Shown: positions 48,625 to 59,800 of the stretch, piece by piece
How positions within the stretch are numbered: the stretch's first letter is position 1
Layout: every line of letters begins with the position of its first letter
DNA from: Pantoea sp. GD03673
GTDB lineage: Bacteria > Pseudomonadota > Gammaproteobacteria > Enterobacterales > Enterobacteriaceae
Reading direction: 5' to 3'
Assembly: GCF_029844725.1 (NCBI RefSeq)
Contig: NZ_JAOCKJ010000004.1
Location: 124,001-188,000, forward strand
DNA length: 64,000 nt
Position numbers and translations under genes: made by a program
Notes under the pieces: generated by a model
Told to the model about the DNA's origin: nothing
Seen by the model: only the letters and a program-made list of their open reading frames with translations
Database searches by the model: none

Positions 48625-50148
48625 ATGGCTTTAGCCTCACTCTACCCGCGCCAGCGGGTTCGCCTGCTGCTGGCTTTAATAACGGGTGCGCTCGGCACCC
48701 TCGCCTTCTCCCCTTACGATTTCTGGCCCGCCGCCCTGCTCTCGCTGTGCGGATTACAGCTGCTGACCCTGAACCGCTCAAGCCCGCAGGCCACCGCAAT
48801 CGGCTTTGTGTGGGGACTGGGGCTGTTCGGCAGCGGCATTAACTGGGTGTATGTCAGCGTTGCCACCTTTGGTGGCATGCCGGGTCCGGTCAATGTCTTT
48901 ATCGTGGCGCTGCTGGCCGCTTATCTGGCGGTCTACCCGGCGCTGTTTGCGGGCCTGCTGAATCGCATCTGGCCGCGAACGACGCTATGGCGCCTGGCGC
49001 TGGCGGCACCGGCCCTGTGGCAGATTACGGAGTTTCTGCGCGGCTGGGTGCTGACCGGTTTCCCGTGGCTGCAGTTTGGTTACAGCCAGATTGATGGCCC
49101 GTTAAAAGGCCTGGCACCCCTGGCTGGCGTAGAGACCCTGACCTTCCTGCTGATGGTGATCGCGGGTCTGCTGGCTTATGCCCTGCAGCAGCGCAACGTC
49201 AAAAGCCTGGCCGCGGCCGTGCTGCTGCTGGCCCTGCCGTGGCCGCTGCGCTACATCCAGTGGGTTCAGCCGATGCCGGAGCGTGCCGTAGACGTGGCGC
49301 TGGTACAGGGGAATATCCCGCAATCGATGAAGTGGGACCCGCAGCAGCTGCTCAATACCCTGCGCATTTATCATGGCCTCAGTCAGCCGCTGATGGGCAA
49401 AGCGCCGATTATTATCTGGCCTGAATCGGCGATTACCGATCTGGAAAGTAATCAGCAACCCTTCCTGCGTTCGCTGGATGATGAACTGCGTGAACGTGGC
49501 AGTTCGCTGGTCACCGGTATTGTAGACTCCCGGCTGGAACAGAACCGCTATCACGATTACAACACCGTAATCGTGCTGGGCGGCAAAACGCCCTACAACT
49601 ACTTCAGCGGCAATCGCTATCAGAAAAATCACCTGGTGCCATTTGGCGAATTTGTACCGCTGGCCGATCTGCTGCGACCGCTTGCCCCGTTCTTTGATCT
49701 GCCGATGTCGGCCTTCAGTCGTGGCAACTATCTTCAGCCGCAACTCAGCGTAGCGGGCTATAACCTGACCAGCGCCATCTGTTATGAGATCGTGCTGGGT
49801 GAACAGGTACGGGCCAATTTCCATCCTGACACCAGCTTCCTGCTCACTGTTTCAAATGATGCGTGGTTTGGTCACTCTATCGGCCCGTGGCAGCACTTCC
49901 AGATGGCGAGGATGCGCGCGCTGGAACTGGGCCGCCCGCTGTTACGCAGCACCAATAACGGCGTGACTGCGGTTGTGAATGCCCGTGGTGATGTGCAGGC
50001 GATGCTGCCGCAGTTTACCCGCGATGTGCTGACCAGCAAGGTCACGCCGACGCAGGGGGAAACGCCGTATGCGCAGGCTGGCATCTGGCCAGTCTGGTCA
50101 CTGACGCTGCTGGCAGCACTGATAGCCCTGCTGCGTCGACGCCGATAA
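48625..50148 (+). CDS. lnt: Apolipoprotein N-acyltransferase
   Basis: A 507-residue inner-membrane enzyme that adds the third acyl chain to lipoproteins (LptE, RlpA in this window are clients). Six to seven N-terminal transmembrane segments precede the periplasmic nitrilase-like domain. Catalytic triad blocks are [21 protein letters not shown] and [11 protein letters not shown] (near 264, 332 and 385). Confidence 0.97.
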   Translation: MALASLYPRQRVRLLLALITGALGTLAFSPYDFWPAALLSLCGLQLLTLNRSSPQATAIGFVWGLGLFGSGINWVYVSVATFGGMPGPVNVFIVALLAAYLAVYPALFAGLLNRIWPRTTLWRLALAAPALWQITEFLRGWVLTGFPWLQFGYSQIDGPLKGLAPLAGVETLTFLLMVIAGLLAYALQQRNVKSLAAAVLLLALPWPLRYIQWVQPMPERAVDVALVQGNIPQSMKWDPQQLLNTLRIYHGLSQPLMGKAPIIIWPESAITDLESNQQPFLRSLDDELRERGSSLVTGIVDSRLEQNRYHDYNTVIVLGGKTPYNYFSGNRYQKNHLVPFGEFVPLADLLRPLAPFFDLPMSAFSRGNYLQPQLSVAGYNLTSAICYEIVLGEQVRANFHPDTSFLLTVSNDAWFGHSIGPWQHFQMARMRALELGRPLLRSTNNGVTAVVNARGDVQAMLPQFTRDVLTSKVTPTQGETPYAQAGIWPVWSLTLLAALIALLRRRR

Positions 50149-50169
50149 CCGTACAGACGCGGTTAACGG

Positions 50170-50322
50170 TGAGGCCCAGCCTGGGGGGTCAGATCGCAAA
50201 AACCGCACGCACTGGCCCGGCAACGGGCCAGCGCGGAGCCTTGTTCAAAAACGCTCCCTGCACTTTTGTCCAGGACGCGGGACGCTTTCCTTTTCTGCCA
50301 ATGCTCCCTGCGCTTTCATCTG
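50170..50322 (-). repeat. Dispersed intergenic repeat, copy C (reverse orientation)
   Basis: Read on the minus strand it matches copy A over CGCAGG...GGAAAGCGTCCCGCG, the GCGTTTTTGAACAA block, TGGCCCG and the CGATCTGACC end. The perfect inner inverted repeat of copy A is degenerate here. Like A and B, it begins with CAG at the first base after a hairpin. Confidence 0.7.
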
Positions 50323-50356
50323 ACGCCCTGAGCCAGATTAATCAGGCTCAGGGCGT
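50323..50356. terminator. Strong hairpin downstream of lnt
   Basis: A 12-base perfect stem (ACGCCCTGAGCC/GGCTCAGGGCGT) with a 10-base loop. No long U run on either side, so it is a weak terminator or part of the neighbouring repeat. Confidence 0.65.
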
Positions 50357-50775
50357 GTCAGCATTCTGCGGCTTCGCTTTTTTATTTCCTTCCCCCCGAT
50401 ATAACTCACTCTCCTGACCGCATACTCTGCTGCCTTTCTCAATCTGTACCGCTTTCTGGCACGATGATTGCAGAATGTTTCACTGTTTTACGCCAGCAGG
50501 CGGATTACAGGCGCTGACGCGTGGCAGGCTGCACCAAAAGAGTTACCTCCTTTGCACCGTTAACGGGCAGAGCGACATATTTGCCTTTTTTTGGTGCGGA
50601 TCACCTCGCAAAAAAGAAACTTTTTTGTTTCATTGCGTTAACAATCCGCTATGTTAGTGACTCATCTGCGCCCTTTTAAACCGCAGAATGAGCAAAAACG
50701 CAGCAGAAAACAGACACAACATCATAATCAGCGCAGGTTATAGCCTGGGCCTTTTTCATACGAAGGAGTTGGAAC

Positions 50776-51672
50776 ATGCAACTACGCAAAGTGGCATTAT
50801 CTCTTCTGCTGATCAGCGCAGCGGCGGGAGCGGCCCAGGCGGAAGATCTCAGCGGCACCCTGAAGAAGATCAATGACAACGGCGTCATTGTGGTCGGGCA
50901 TCGCGAATCATCAGTTCCCTTTTCTTATTATGACAACCAGCAAAAAGTCGTGGGCTATTCACAGGCTTACTCAAACGCCATCGTTGAAGCCATCAAAGCG
51001 AAGCTGAACAAGCCGGATCTGCAGGTCAAAATGATCCCGATCACCTCACAAAACCGTATTCCGCTGCTGCAAAACGGCACCTACGATTATGAGTGTGGCT
51101 CGACCACCAACAACCTTGAGCGCCAGAAACAGGCCGCGTTCTCGGACACCATTTTTGTCATCGGCACCCGTCTGCTGGTTAAGAAAGATGGCCCGATCAA
51201 AGATTTCGCCGATCTGAAAGGCAAGACTGTGGTTGTGACGTCAGGGACCACCTCTGAAGTGCTGCTGCACAAGCTCAACGACGAACAGAAGATGGATATG
51301 CGCATCATCAGCGCCAAAGATCACGGCGACTCCTTCCGTACGCTGGAAACCGGTCGTGCTGTGGCCTTCATGATGGATGATGCCCTGCTCGCGGGCGAAC
51401 GCGCCAAAGCGAAAAAGCCGGACAACTGGGAAATCTTAGGCACGCCGCAGTCAAAAGAAGCCTATGGCTGCATGCTGCGTAAAGATGATCCGCAGTTCAA
51501 AGCGCTGGTGGATGAAACCATTGCCAAAGCCCAGACCTCTGGTCAGGCAGAAAAATGGTTCGACACCTGGTTCAAACAGCCGATTCCGCCAAAGAATCTG
51601 AACATGAACTTTGCGCTCTCTGATGACATGAAAGCGCTGTTCAAAACGCCAAATGACAAAGCACTGAATTAA
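50776..51672 (+). CDS. gltI: Glutamate/aspartate ABC transporter substrate-binding protein
   Basis: A 298-residue periplasmic binding protein with a Sec signal peptide cut near AQAEDL (residues 20-25). Family blocks are VIVVGHRESSVPFSYYD near 36 and CGSTTNNLERQKQ near 113. It feeds glutamate and aspartate to GltJKL. 281 bases with an ERIC repeat and a terminator separate it from gltJ, so the binding protein can be made in excess. Confidence 0.97.
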   Translation: MQLRKVALSLLLISAAAGAAQAEDLSGTLKKINDNGVIVVGHRESSVPFSYYDNQQKVVGYSQAYSNAIVEAIKAKLNKPDLQVKMIPITSQNRIPLLQNGTYDYECGSTTNNLERQKQAAFSDTIFVIGTRLLVKKDGPIKDFADLKGKTVVVTSGTTSEVLLHKLNDEQKMDMRIISAKDHGDSFRTLETGRAVAFMMDDALLAGERAKAKKPDNWEILGTPQSKEAYGCMLRKDDPQFKALVDETIAKAQTSGQAEKWFDTWFKQPIPPKNLNMNFALSDDMKALFKTPNDKALN

Positions 51673-51680
51673 CAAAAAAA

Positions 51681-51805
51681 ATACCCAACGGATTTCAGAT
51701 TGCATTGAGGCGGCAGGAGAATGCATCCCGATGAGCTTATTCAGGTGAGTGAATCGGGTGAGTGAACGCAGCCACCAAAAATGCAGCCTGAACGATGACG
51801 GGTAT
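51681..51805. repeat. ERIC (intergenic repeat unit)
   Basis: 125 bases bounded by ATACCC (51681) and GGGTAT (51800-51805), with the ERIC core GGCGGC...GATGAGCTTATTCAGGTGAG and CGGGTGAGTGAACGCAGCC and the closing TGCAGCCTGAACGATGACGG. Length is close to the 127-base standard. It sits in the gltI 3-prime untranslated region and would fold into a long RNA hairpin. Confidence 0.88.
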
Positions 51806-51941
51806 AACAAGGGCGGCCTGGCTGCCCTCTCGATTGCTGAAACCGCGGCATGGACAGACAGACTGACACGGGTCGTTCCCCTGAGTCAGGAAATAAAACG
51901 CCGTTCATCAATCTTCAGGGTAGCTTAGCTACCCTTTTTTT
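51806..51941 (+). ncRNA. sroC: Candidate SroC-like small RNA from the gltI-gltJ junction
   Basis: In E. coli and Salmonella SroC is processed from the gltI 3-prime region, ends at the terminator before gltJ, and sponges GcvB. Here the place and the terminator (51917-51941) agree. I cannot confirm sequence conservation, and an ERIC lies just upstream, so the 5-prime end is a guess. Confidence 0.4.
51917..51941 (+). terminator. Intra-operon terminator before gltJ
   Basis: AGGGTAGC-TTA-GCTACCCT stem followed by eight T, 13 bases before the gltJ ATG. It should limit transcription into gltJKL and gives the 3-prime end of the putative SroC. Confidence 0.92.
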
Positions 51942-51953
51942 CCGGAGCTCGTT

Positions 51954-52694
51954 ATGGGTATCGATTGGAACTGGGGCATTTTTCTCGAACAGGCCCCGTT
52001 CGGTAACACGACCTACCTCGGCTGGCTGTGGTCCGGTTTTCAGGTGACGATTGCCGTCTCCTGCTGCGCCTGGATTATCGCCTTCTGCGTGGGTTCATTT
52101 TTCGGCATTCTGCGCACGGTGCCTAATCGTCTGCTGGCCACCATTGGCACCTGCTATGTCGAACTGTTTCGTAACATCCCGCTGATCGTCCAGTTCTTCT
52201 TCTGGTATCTGGTTGCGCCCGAACTGGCAGGCGAAAAGCTCGGCATGTGGTTTAAGTCTGAGCTGGACCCCAACATTCAGTTCTTCCTCTCCTCGATGAT
52301 CTGTCTTGGCCTGTTTACCGCTGCCCGCGTCTGCGAGCAGGTGCGCGCAGCCATTCAGTCACTGCCGACCGGGCAGAAGAATGCCGGTCTGGCGATGGGA
52401 TTAACCCTGCCGCAGACCTATCGCTATGTGCTGCTGCCGAATGCGTATCGCGTGATTGTCCCGCCGATGACATCGGAAATGCTGAACCTGGTGAAGAACT
52501 CCGCTATCGCCTCCACTATTGGTCTGGTCGATATGGCGGCTCAGGCGGGTAAACTGCTCGACTATTCTGCTCACGCCTATGAATCTTTTACCGCCATTAC
52601 GCTGGCCTATGTGGCGATTAACCTGGTGATTATGTTGTTGATGAGTCTGGTCGAGCGCAAAGTCCGGCTGCCAGGCAATGCGGGAGGCAAGTAA
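51954..52694 (+). CDS. gltJ: Glutamate/aspartate ABC transporter permease GltJ
   Basis: A 246-residue inner-membrane permease of the HisMQ type. About five transmembrane segments; the coupling loop (EAA-like) is [20 protein letters not shown] near 143. GGAG precedes the ATG closely after the terminator T run. Its stop overlaps the gltK start by one base. Confidence 0.96.
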   Translation: MGIDWNWGIFLEQAPFGNTTYLGWLWSGFQVTIAVSCCAWIIAFCVGSFFGILRTVPNRLLATIGTCYVELFRNIPLIVQFFFWYLVAPELAGEKLGMWFKSELDPNIQFFLSSMICLGLFTAARVCEQVRAAIQSLPTGQKNAGLAMGLTLPQTYRYVLLPNAYRVIVPPMTSEMLNLVKNSAIASTIGLVDMAAQAGKLLDYSAHAYESFTAITLAYVAINLVIMLLMSLVERKVRLPGNAGGK

Positions 52695-53371
52695 TGCACG
52701 AGTTTGACTGGAGTTCCATTGCCCCCAGCCTGCCCTATCTGCTCAACGGCCTGGTGATTACATTTAAAATCACCCTGACCGCCGTGGTTTTCGGGATTCT
52801 GTGGGGCACGCTGCTGGCGGTGATGCGTCTTTCGAGCTTTAAGCCCATCAGCTGGTTTGCCAAAATTTATGTCAACCTGTTCCGCTCGGTGCCGCTGGTC
52901 ATGGTGCTGCTGTGGTTCTATCTGGTGGTACCGAGTTTTCTGCAGCAGGTGCTGGGCCTGTCGCCCAAAACCGATATCCGGCTGATTTCCGCCATGGTCG
53001 CCTTTTCGCTGTTTGAAGCGGCGTACTACTCAGAAATCATTCGCGCCGGCATCATCAGTATTTCCCGTGGACAGGGCAACGCCGCGCTGGCGCTGGGAAT
53101 GACGCAGTCGCAGGCAATGCGCCTGATCATCCTGCCGCAGGCGTTCCGCGCCATGGTTCCGCTGTTACTGACGCAGGGTATCGTGCTGTTTCAGGATACC
53201 TCGCTGGTCTATGTTTTGAGCCTGGCGGACTTCTTCCGTACCGCGTCCACCATTGGTGAGCGCGACGGCACCCAGGTTGAAATGGTTCTGTTTGCAGGTC
53301 TGGTCTACTTCGTTATCAGCCTGAGCGCATCGCTGTTGGTCAGCTATCTAAAAAGAAAAAGGACGGTTTAA
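52694..53371 (+). CDS. gltK: Glutamate/aspartate ABC transporter permease GltK
   Basis: A 225-residue partner permease with about five transmembrane segments and the EAA-like loop [21 protein letters not shown] near 128. It pairs with GltJ. It abuts gltL with no gap. Confidence 0.96.
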   Translation: MHEFDWSSIAPSLPYLLNGLVITFKITLTAVVFGILWGTLLAVMRLSSFKPISWFAKIYVNLFRSVPLVMVLLWFYLVVPSFLQQVLGLSPKTDIRLISAMVAFSLFEAAYYSEIIRAGIISISRGQGNAALALGMTQSQAMRLIILPQAFRAMVPLLLTQGIVLFQDTSLVYVLSLADFFRTASTIGERDGTQVEMVLFAGLVYFVISLSASLLVSYLKRKRTV

Positions 53372-54097
53372 ATGATTAGCCTGAAAAATGTTTCTAAGTG
53401 GTATGGTCACTTTCAGGTGCTGACCGACTGCTCAACCGAGGTCAAAACCGGTGAAGTAGTGGTGGTCTGCGGGCCGTCCGGCTCCGGTAAATCAACGCTG
53501 ATCAAAACGGTAAATGGACTTGAGCCGGTTCAGCAGGGCGTGATTGCCGTCAACGGCATCGAGGTGAATAACAAAAAAACCAACCTTGCGCAGCTTCGCA
53601 GCCAGGTCGGCATGGTGTTCCAGCACTTCGAGCTGTTCCCGCATCTGAGCATTATCAATAATCTGGTTCTGGCGCAGGTGAAAGTGCTAAAACGCGACAA
53701 AGCGGCGGCCCGCGATAAAGGGCTGAAGCTCCTGAAGCGTGTGGGTCTCTCAGCCCATGCCGAGAAATTTCCAGGCCAGCTGTCGGGCGGACAGCAGCAG
53801 CGTGTGGCGATTGCACGTGCGCTCTGCATGGACCCGATCGCAATGCTGTTTGATGAACCGACCTCTGCGCTGGATCCGGAAATGATCAACGAAGTGCTGG
53901 ATGTGATGGTCGAGCTGGCTCAGGAAGGGATGACGATGATGGTGGTCACACACGAGATGGGCTTCGCCCGCAAAGTAGCTAATCGTGTGATCTTCATGGA
54001 TGAAGGAAAAATTATCGAAGACACCAACAAAGATGACTTCTTTAATAACCCACAGTCTGACCGTGCTAAAGATTTCCTCGCTAAAATTCTGCACTAA
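53372..54097 (+). CDS. gltL: Glutamate/aspartate ABC transporter ATPase GltL
   Basis: A 241-residue ATP-binding subunit. Walker [10 protein letters not shown] near 34, ABC signature [15 protein letters not shown] near 133, Walker [14 protein letters not shown] near 153 and H-loop VVTHEMGFA near 190. Last gene of gltIJKL. Confidence 0.97.
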   Translation: MISLKNVSKWYGHFQVLTDCSTEVKTGEVVVVCGPSGSGKSTLIKTVNGLEPVQQGVIAVNGIEVNNKKTNLAQLRSQVGMVFQHFELFPHLSIINNLVLAQVKVLKRDKAAARDKGLKLLKRVGLSAHAEKFPGQLSGGQQQRVAIARALCMDPIAMLFDEPTSALDPEMINEVLDVMVELAQEGMTMMVVTHEMGFARKVANRVIFMDEGKIIEDTNKDDFFNNPQSDRAKDFLAKILH

Positions 54098-54104
54098 TAC
54101 CGCC

Positions 54105-54137
54105 ATGCGGGTCACCTGAGTGGCCCGCATCGGTTTT
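54105..54137. terminator. Shared terminator of gltL and ybeL
   Basis: ATGCGGG-TCAC...GTGG-CCCGCAT stem followed by CGGTTTT, lying between two convergent genes. Confidence 0.8.
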
Positions 54138-54141
54138 GCTA

Positions 54142-54624
54142 TCAGGGTTCAAAAGGCTGACGCTGAAACTGATCGTTGCCGCATTCCGGACAGCGCGACA
54201 GGGTTTCAGGCGTGTAGATCGCCCGGGTAAACTGGCACTTCTCACACACCAGATTGCCCAGTCCCACCACTTCACCGCTCTGATAGACACCGTGATGATG
54301 CAAATCCTGGAAGACTTCCCGCCACTCCAGCTGACTTTTGTCGGTGATATCCGCCAGCTCTTTCCAGACACTCTCGCGGATGATCCGCATAAACAGTGAA
54401 TCCGCCAGCGGCTCTTCAGTATCCGTATAACTGCGTGCAAACTCGCCCAAATCGCGGCGCACTGAGCTCAGCGCCTGGTCAATCTCTTCTTCCGTCATAT
54501 CCTCGCGCACCAGTAACTGGCTGCGTCGCCCGGCAATCAGCTCATCAAGGTTACGATCGCCCTGACGGAGACGGTCAGTCAGTACGGCTAACGACTCGCG
54601 ATATTCCTGAGCCACTTTATTCAT
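54142..54624 (-). CDS. ybeL: Zinc-ribbon protein YbeL
   Basis: A 160-residue DUF1451 family protein. The N-terminal helical part starts MNKVAQEYRESLAVL; the C-terminus holds two Cys pairs, CEKC near 128 and CPEC near 147, likely a zinc ribbon. The open frame is longer upstream, but ATG at 54624 after AAGGAG matches E. coli YbeL in length. Function unknown. Confidence 0.92.
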   Translation of the reverse strand: MNKVAQEYRESLAVLTDRLRQGDRNLDELIAGRRSQLLVREDMTEEEIDQALSSVRRDLGEFARSYTDTEEPLADSLFMRIIRESVWKELADITDKSQLEWREVFQDLHHHGVYQSGEVVGLGNLVCEKCQFTRAIYTPETLSRCPECGNDQFQRQPFEP

Positions 54625-54846
54625 TTTATTCTCCTTTATGCAGACCCTCGCTGAACTAAGTTTAGTCGCAATGCTGCTTTTGCCGTGTCGTCTGTACAGT
54701 GAATTACAAAAGAGTGAAGAGGCTGACGCTTTCAGCAGAAATCGTGCCAGCAAAAGTGGGAAGTGTTGTTGATACGCGGCCTTATGGGTATGCTATGCGG
54801 ATCGTAGAGCCAGAAAAATGTTATTCATAAAGGACCACAGGCAGCC

Positions 54847-57429
54847 ATGCAAGAGCAATACCGCCCGGAAGAGATTGAATCCCGTGTGCAGCAACACTGG
54901 GATGAAAACGAAACGTTTAAAGTGACTGAGCAGGAAGGTAAAGAGAAATACTATTGCCTCTCCATGTTGCCCTATCCTTCTGGCCGTCTGCATATGGGCC
55001 ACGTTCGTAACTACACCATCGGCGACGTAATCGCGCGTTATCAGCGTATGCTCGGCAAAAACGTACTACAGCCGATTGGCTGGGATGCTTTTGGCCTGCC
55101 TGCAGAAGGCGCTGCGGTTAAAAACAACACCGCACCGGCTCCCTGGACTTACGACAACATCGCCTACATGAAAAACCAGCTTAAGCTGCTGGGCTTTGGC
55201 TATGACTGGAGTCGTGAACTGGCAACCTGTCAGCCAGAGTACTATCGCTGGGAACAGTGGTTCTTCACCAAACTGTATGAAAAAGGTCTGGTCTATAAAA
55301 AGACCTCTGCCGTTAACTGGTGCCCGAACGATCAGACCGTGCTGGCGAACGAGCAGGTGATCGATGGTTGCTGCTGGCGCTGCGACACCAAGGTTGAGCG
55401 CAAAGAGATCCCGCAGTGGTTTATCAAGATCACCGATTATGCGGAAGAGCTGCTGAACGACCTGGATACGCTGGAAGAGTGGCCTGAGCAGGTCAAAACC
55501 ATGCAGCGTAACTGGATTGGCCGTTCTGAAGGCGTTGAAATCACCTTCGACGTAGCTGACAGCGAAGAGAAGGTCACCGTCTACACCACCCGACCAGATA
55601 CCTTTATCGGCGCAACCTACGTTGCCGTCGCGGCGGGTCATCCGCTGGCAACCCAGGCGTCGGTCAACAATCCCGCGCTGGCTGACTTTATTGCTGAATG
55701 CCGCAATACCAAAGTGGCCGAAGCGGATATGGCGACCATGGAGAAGAAAGGCATGGCGACCGGCCTGTCTGTTATTCATCCACTGACCGGCGAGCTTCTC
55801 CCGGTCTGGGTTGCCAACTTCGTACTGATGGAATATGGCACCGGTGCTGTCATGGCGGTTCCGGCGCACGACCAGCGCGACTGGGAATTTGCCACCAAAT
55901 ACGATCTGGCGATTAAGCCGGTCGTCCTGAATCTGGATGGCTCAATTCCGGACGTCAGCGCCGCAGCAATGACCGACAAAGGCGCACTGTTTAACTCAGG
56001 TGAGTTCAACGGCCTGGATCACGCTGCAGGGTTTAACGCTATTGCGGATTCTCTGGCGGCAAAAGGCGTTGGCGTCCGTAAAGTGAACTACCGTCTGCGC
56101 GACTGGGGTGTGTCCCGTCAGCGCTACTGGGGCGCACCTATCCCGATGGTGACGCTGGAAGATGGCACCGTAATGCCTGCACCAGAAGACCAGCTGCCGG
56201 TAATCCTGCCGGAAGATGTGGTGATGGATGGCATTACCAGCCCGATCAAAGCAGACCCTGAGTGGGCGAAAACCACGGTGAATGGCCAGCCAGCCCTGCG
56301 TGAAACCGACACCTTTGACACCTTTATGGAGTCCTCCTGGTACTACGCACGCTACACCTGCGCCAGCTACAAGGAAGGCATGCTGGATCCGGCGGCAGCA
56401 AACTACTGGCTGCCGGTCGATCAGTACGTGGGCGGTATTGAACACGCCATCATGCACCTAATGTATTTCCGCTTCTTCCACAAGCTGCTGCGTGACGCAG
56501 GCCTGGTGAACTCTAATGAGCCTGCCAAACGTCTGCTGTGCCAGGGCATGGTGCTGGCTGATGCTTTCTACTACCTCGGTGCCAACGGCGAGCGTAACTG
56601 GGTTTCACCGGTTGACGTTGAGGTTGAGCGTGATGAGAAAGGCCGCATTGTAAAAGCCACAGACACCCAGGGCCGCGACGTGATTTACGCGGGCATGAGC
56701 AAAATGTCGAAGTCGAAAAACAACGGCATCGACCCACAGCTGATGGTTGAGCGTTACGGCGCGGATACCGTGCGTCTGTTCATGATGTTTGCTTCACCGG
56801 CGGATATGACGCTGGAGTGGCAGGAATCGGGTGTTGAAGGGGCTAACCGCTTCCTGAAACGTGTCTGGAAACTGGTTTACGAGCACACATCACAGGGTGC
56901 AACCGTAGCACTGGATGTAGACAGCCTGAATGACGAGCAGAAATCGCTGCGTCGTGACCTGCACAAAACCATCGCTAAAGTGGCGGATGACATTGGCCGT
57001 CGTCAGACCTTCAACACCGCCATTGCGGCGATTATGGAGCTGATGAACAAACTGGCACGTGCCCCGCAGGAGAGCGAGCAGGATCGCGCTCTGATGCAGG
57101 AAGCGCTGCTGGCGATTGTCCGTCTGCTCTATCCGTTTACCCCGCACGCCTGCTATGTTCTGTGGCAGACGCTGGGGGGTGAAGGCACCATCGATGAAGC
57201 GACCTGGCCGGTGGCAGATGAAGCCGCTATGGTTGAAGATTCACTGCTGGTCGTCGTGCAGGTGAACGGCAAAGTGCGTGGCAAAATTACCGTGCCAGCC
57301 GATGCTACGCAGGAACAGGTTCAGGCACGCGCTGCCCAGGAGCATCTGGTGGCGAAGTATCTTGACGGCGTGACTATCCGTAAAGTCATTTATGTACCGG
57401 GCAAACTGCTTAACCTGGTCGTAGGTTAA
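54847..57429 (+). CDS. leuS: Leucyl-tRNA synthetase
   Basis: An 860-residue class I synthetase. HIGH motif PSGRLHMGH near 43, the editing (CP1) domain about 225-420 with [11 protein letters not shown] near 247, and the KMSKS motif [11 protein letters not shown] near 618. Length equals the E. coli enzyme. It begins a long run leuS-lptE-holA-nadD-rsfS-rlmH-mrdAB-rlpA. Confidence 0.98.
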   Translation: MQEQYRPEEIESRVQQHWDENETFKVTEQEGKEKYYCLSMLPYPSGRLHMGHVRNYTIGDVIARYQRMLGKNVLQPIGWDAFGLPAEGAAVKNNTAPAPWTYDNIAYMKNQLKLLGFGYDWSRELATCQPEYYRWEQWFFTKLYEKGLVYKKTSAVNWCPNDQTVLANEQVIDGCCWRCDTKVERKEIPQWFIKITDYAEELLNDLDTLEEWPEQVKTMQRNWIGRSEGVEITFDVADSEEKVTVYTTRPDTFIGATYVAVAAGHPLATQASVNNPALADFIAECRNTKVAEADMATMEKKGMATGLSVIHPLTGELLPVWVANFVLMEYGTGAVMAVPAHDQRDWEFATKYDLAIKPVVLNLDGSIPDVSAAAMTDKGALFNSGEFNGLDHAAGFNAIADSLAAKGVGVRKVNYRLRDWGVSRQRYWGAPIPMVTLEDGTVMPAPEDQLPVILPEDVVMDGITSPIKADPEWAKTTVNGQPALRETDTFDTFMESSWYYARYTCASYKEGMLDPAAANYWLPVDQYVGGIEHAIMHLMYFRFFHKLLRDAGLVNSNEPAKRLLCQGMVLADAFYYLGANGERNWVSPVDVEVERDEKGRIVKATDTQGRDVIYAGMSKMSKSKNNGIDPQLMVERYGADTVRLFMMFASPADMTLEWQESGVEGANRFLKRVWKLVYEHTSQGATVALDVDSLNDEQKSLRRDLHKTIAKVADDIGRRQTFNTAIAAIMELMNKLARAPQESEQDRALMQEALLAIVRLLYPFTPHACYVLWQTLGGEGTIDEATWPVADEAAMVEDSLLVVVQVNGKVRGKITVPADATQEQVQARAAQEHLVAKYLDGVTIRKVIYVPGKLLNLVVG

Positions 57430-57443
57430 GTTCAGGAGGAACT

Positions 57444-58043
57444 GTGCGACATCCGATTATCAGGCTGTTTGTCATGCTGGCGGTGGTGATCACCGCCGGC
57501 TGTGGTTTTCATCCTCGCGGCACCACGCAGGTGCCCAGCGAACTGAAAACCCTGATTGTTTCTACCGGCGATCCGTATGGACCGCTGGCACGTACTGTGC
57601 GCCAGCAACTGCGTGTCAACGATGTCACCATTGTTGAAGACACTAAACAGAACCGCACCGATATTCCGACGCTGCGTCTGGGTCCTGAAGCGCAGGGACG
57701 TAACACCGCATCGGTCTTTATCAGCGGCACCTCTGCGGAGTATCAGCTGGTCATGACGCTGACGGCGCAGGTTCTGTTGCCGGGCAAAGGAATCTACCCA
57801 ATCAGCACCACCGTTTATCGTTCGTTCTTCGATAACCCGAATGCTGCACTGGCAAAAGATGCCGAGCAGGAGCTGATTACGCAGGAGATGCGTCAGCGTG
57901 CTGCCGAACAGCTGGTACGTAAACTGCTGACCGTGCATGCCGCGCAGATCAACAAAAAAGAGACCTTACCGGCGTCAGTGATTCCGGTTCCGGGTCAGGG
58001 TTCACAGGAAGCACCTTCTTCCTCTGCTACCAGCCTGCAATGA
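57444..58043 (+). CDS. lptE: LPS-assembly lipoprotein LptE
   Basis: A 199-residue outer-membrane lipoprotein that plugs the LptD barrel and helps insert LPS. The signal peptide ends in lipobox ITAGC (Cys near 20), followed by [12 protein letters not shown] start with AGGAGG before it. The stop overlaps holA by 4 bases. The C-terminal Ser/Pro-rich tail is typical. Confidence 0.96.
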   Translation: MRHPIIRLFVMLAVVITAGCGFHPRGTTQVPSELKTLIVSTGDPYGPLARTVRQQLRVNDVTIVEDTKQNRTDIPTLRLGPEAQGRNTASVFISGTSAEYQLVMTLTAQVLLPGKGIYPISTTVYRSFFDNPNAALAKDAEQELITQEMRQRAAEQLVRKLLTVHAAQINKKETLPASVIPVPGQGSQEAPSSSATSLQ

Positions 58044-59071
58044 TCAGGATTTACCCTGAGCAACTCAGCGCGCAGCTCCGTGAGGGGCTGCGCGCCTGTT
58101 ATTTGTTAGCCGGAAACGAACCGCTGCTGTTGCAGGAAAGTTCAGATGCCATCCGTGCCGCCGCAAGTGCGCAGGGATTTGAAGAACATTTTAGTTTTAC
58201 GCTGGATGCTCAGACCGACTGGGAGAACCTGTTTGTCAGCTGTCAGTCACTGAGTCTGTTTGCACGGCGTCAGACCATGACGCTGCATTTCCCCGATAAC
58301 GGCCCAAACGCCGCCATGGCCGAGCAGCTGATAAAGCTGTCGCAGCTGCTGCACGCCGATATTCTGCTGATCTGCCGGATGGCAAAGCTGACCAAAGCGC
58401 AGGAAAACAGCGCATGGTTCAAGGCCCTGTCCGCCTCTGCGGTTCTGGTGCCCTGCCAGACGCCCGAGCAGGCACAACTGCCACGCTGGGTCGTTAATCG
58501 TGCAAAGGCGCTGAAACTTTCGGTAGATGACGCGGCCGTGCAGCTGTTGTGTTACTGCTATGAAGGTAATCTGCTGGCGCTGGCCCAGGCCCTGGAGCGT
58601 CTCTCGCTGCAGTGGCCCGACGGCAAGCTGACCCTGCCCCGGGTTGAAGAGGCGGTCAGCGATGCGGCGCACTTTACCCCGTTCCACTGGGTGGATGCGT
58701 TACTGGCCGGTAAGAGCCGCCGTGCGCTGCATATCCTGCATCAGCTGGAGAAAGAAGAGAGCGAAGTGGTGATTCTGCTGCGTACGCTGCAGCGCGATTT
58801 GCTGACGCTGCTGCATCTGCAGCGCCAGCAGACCCGGCAGCCGCTGCGAACGCTGATGGATCAGCAGCGTATCTGGCAGAACCGCCGCGCGCTGTTCACC
58901 GACGCCCTGCAACGACTGGATGCGACGCGTCTGCAACGTGCGATTCATCTGCTCAGTCAGATTGAGATCACCCTGAAGCAGGATTATGGACAGCCGGTGT
59001 GGCCGCAGTTGCAGACCCTGACGCTGCTGCTCAGCAGTCGTGCTTTTCCGACGAGTTTTGCCCATGTCTGA
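58040..59071 (+). CDS. holA: DNA polymerase III delta subunit
   Basis: A 343-residue clamp-loader subunit that opens the beta clamp. It starts [21 protein letters not shown], and [13 protein letters not shown] is the conserved N-terminal block. Length equals the E. coli protein. It overlaps lptE by 4 bases and nadD by 8. Confidence 0.97.
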   Translation: MIRIYPEQLSAQLREGLRACYLLAGNEPLLLQESSDAIRAAASAQGFEEHFSFTLDAQTDWENLFVSCQSLSLFARRQTMTLHFPDNGPNAAMAEQLIKLSQLLHADILLICRMAKLTKAQENSAWFKALSASAVLVPCQTPEQAQLPRWVVNRAKALKLSVDDAAVQLLCYCYEGNLLALAQALERLSLQWPDGKLTLPRVEEAVSDAAHFTPFHWVDALLAGKSRRALHILHQLEKEESEVVILLRTLQRDLLTLLHLQRQQTRQPLRTLMDQQRIWQNRRALFTDALQRLDATRLQRAIHLLSQIEITLKQDYGQPVWPQLQTLTLLLSSRAFPTSFAHV

Positions 59072-59708
59072 GTTACACGCGCTGTTCGGTGGCACCTTCG
59101 ACCCGATTCATTTTGGTCATCTGCGCCCGGTCGAGGCGCTGGCTCAGCAGACCGGCCTGCAGCGTGTGACGCTGCTGCCCAACAATGTGCCGCCGCATCG
59201 TCCACAACCTGAAGCCAGCGCTGCCCAGCGGGTTGCGATGCTGCGCTGCGCTATTCGCGACTTGCCGCTGTTTGAAATTGATACCCGTGAGCTGGAACGC
59301 GACACGCCCTCCTGGACCGTGACGACCCTGGAAGCCTGGCGTGCCGAACGCGGTGCACGCCAGCCGCTGGGCTTTATCATTGGTCAGGATTCGTTGCTGA
59401 GCTTATCGAAATGGCACCGCTGGCAGGACCTGCTGTCACTCTGCCATCTGCTGGTGTGCCAGCGGCCTGGCTATCCGACCCGGTTTGACGCGCCGGAGAT
59501 GCAGCAGTGGCTCGATCACCACCTTGCTCAGGATATCCGGCAGCTGCATCAGCAGCCCGCAGGCCATATCTGGCTGGCAGAAACCCCACTCTATGATATT
59601 TCGGCGACCGAAATCCGCCGCCGCCGCCATCAGCACCAGCCCTGCGACGACCTGCTGCCCGCCGCAGTTATCGATTATATCGACCGCGAAGGCTTATATC
59701 GCGACTGA
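59064..59708 (+). CDS. nadD: Nicotinate-nucleotide adenylyltransferase
   Basis: A 214-residue enzyme that makes deamido-NAD from nicotinate mononucleotide and ATP. Nucleotidyltransferase motif [12 protein letters not shown] (near 8) and the ISATEIRRR motif (near 180) are present. ATG at 59064 overlaps the holA end and gives the family start [12 protein letters not shown]. In E. coli cobC comes next; it is absent here. Confidence 0.97.
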   Translation: MSELHALFGGTFDPIHFGHLRPVEALAQQTGLQRVTLLPNNVPPHRPQPEASAAQRVAMLRCAIRDLPLFEIDTRELERDTPSWTVTTLEAWRAERGARQPLGFIIGQDSLLSLSKWHRWQDLLSLCHLLVCQRPGYPTRFDAPEMQQWLDHHLAQDIRQLHQQPAGHIWLAETPLYDISATEIRRRRHQHQPCDDLLPAAVIDYIDREGLYRD

Positions 59709-59800
59709 TCCGGGCATGCTATACTGCGCCGCTTAAATTTTTGGCTGTACTCTCCGGGCTTACAGCCAGCCCGATACCACCAGATTCCAAGGGGAACCTT

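Larger units (their letters stand above)
50149..50775. other. lnt-gltI intergenic region
   Basis: The 627 bases hold repeat copy C (50170-50322), a strong hairpin (50323-50356) that can end lnt, then AT-rich DNA with a GAAAC-N6-GTTTC inverted repeat near 50617-50632. The gltI promoter should lie in the last 250 bases, but I could not place it with confidence. Several short frames are present and none looks like a gene. Confidence 0.7.

Noticed and set aside
50169-50657. Short plus-strand frames of 60-82 codons between lnt and gltI
   Set aside because: They run through repeat copy C and AT-rich control DNA, have no ribosome binding sites and no familiar features.
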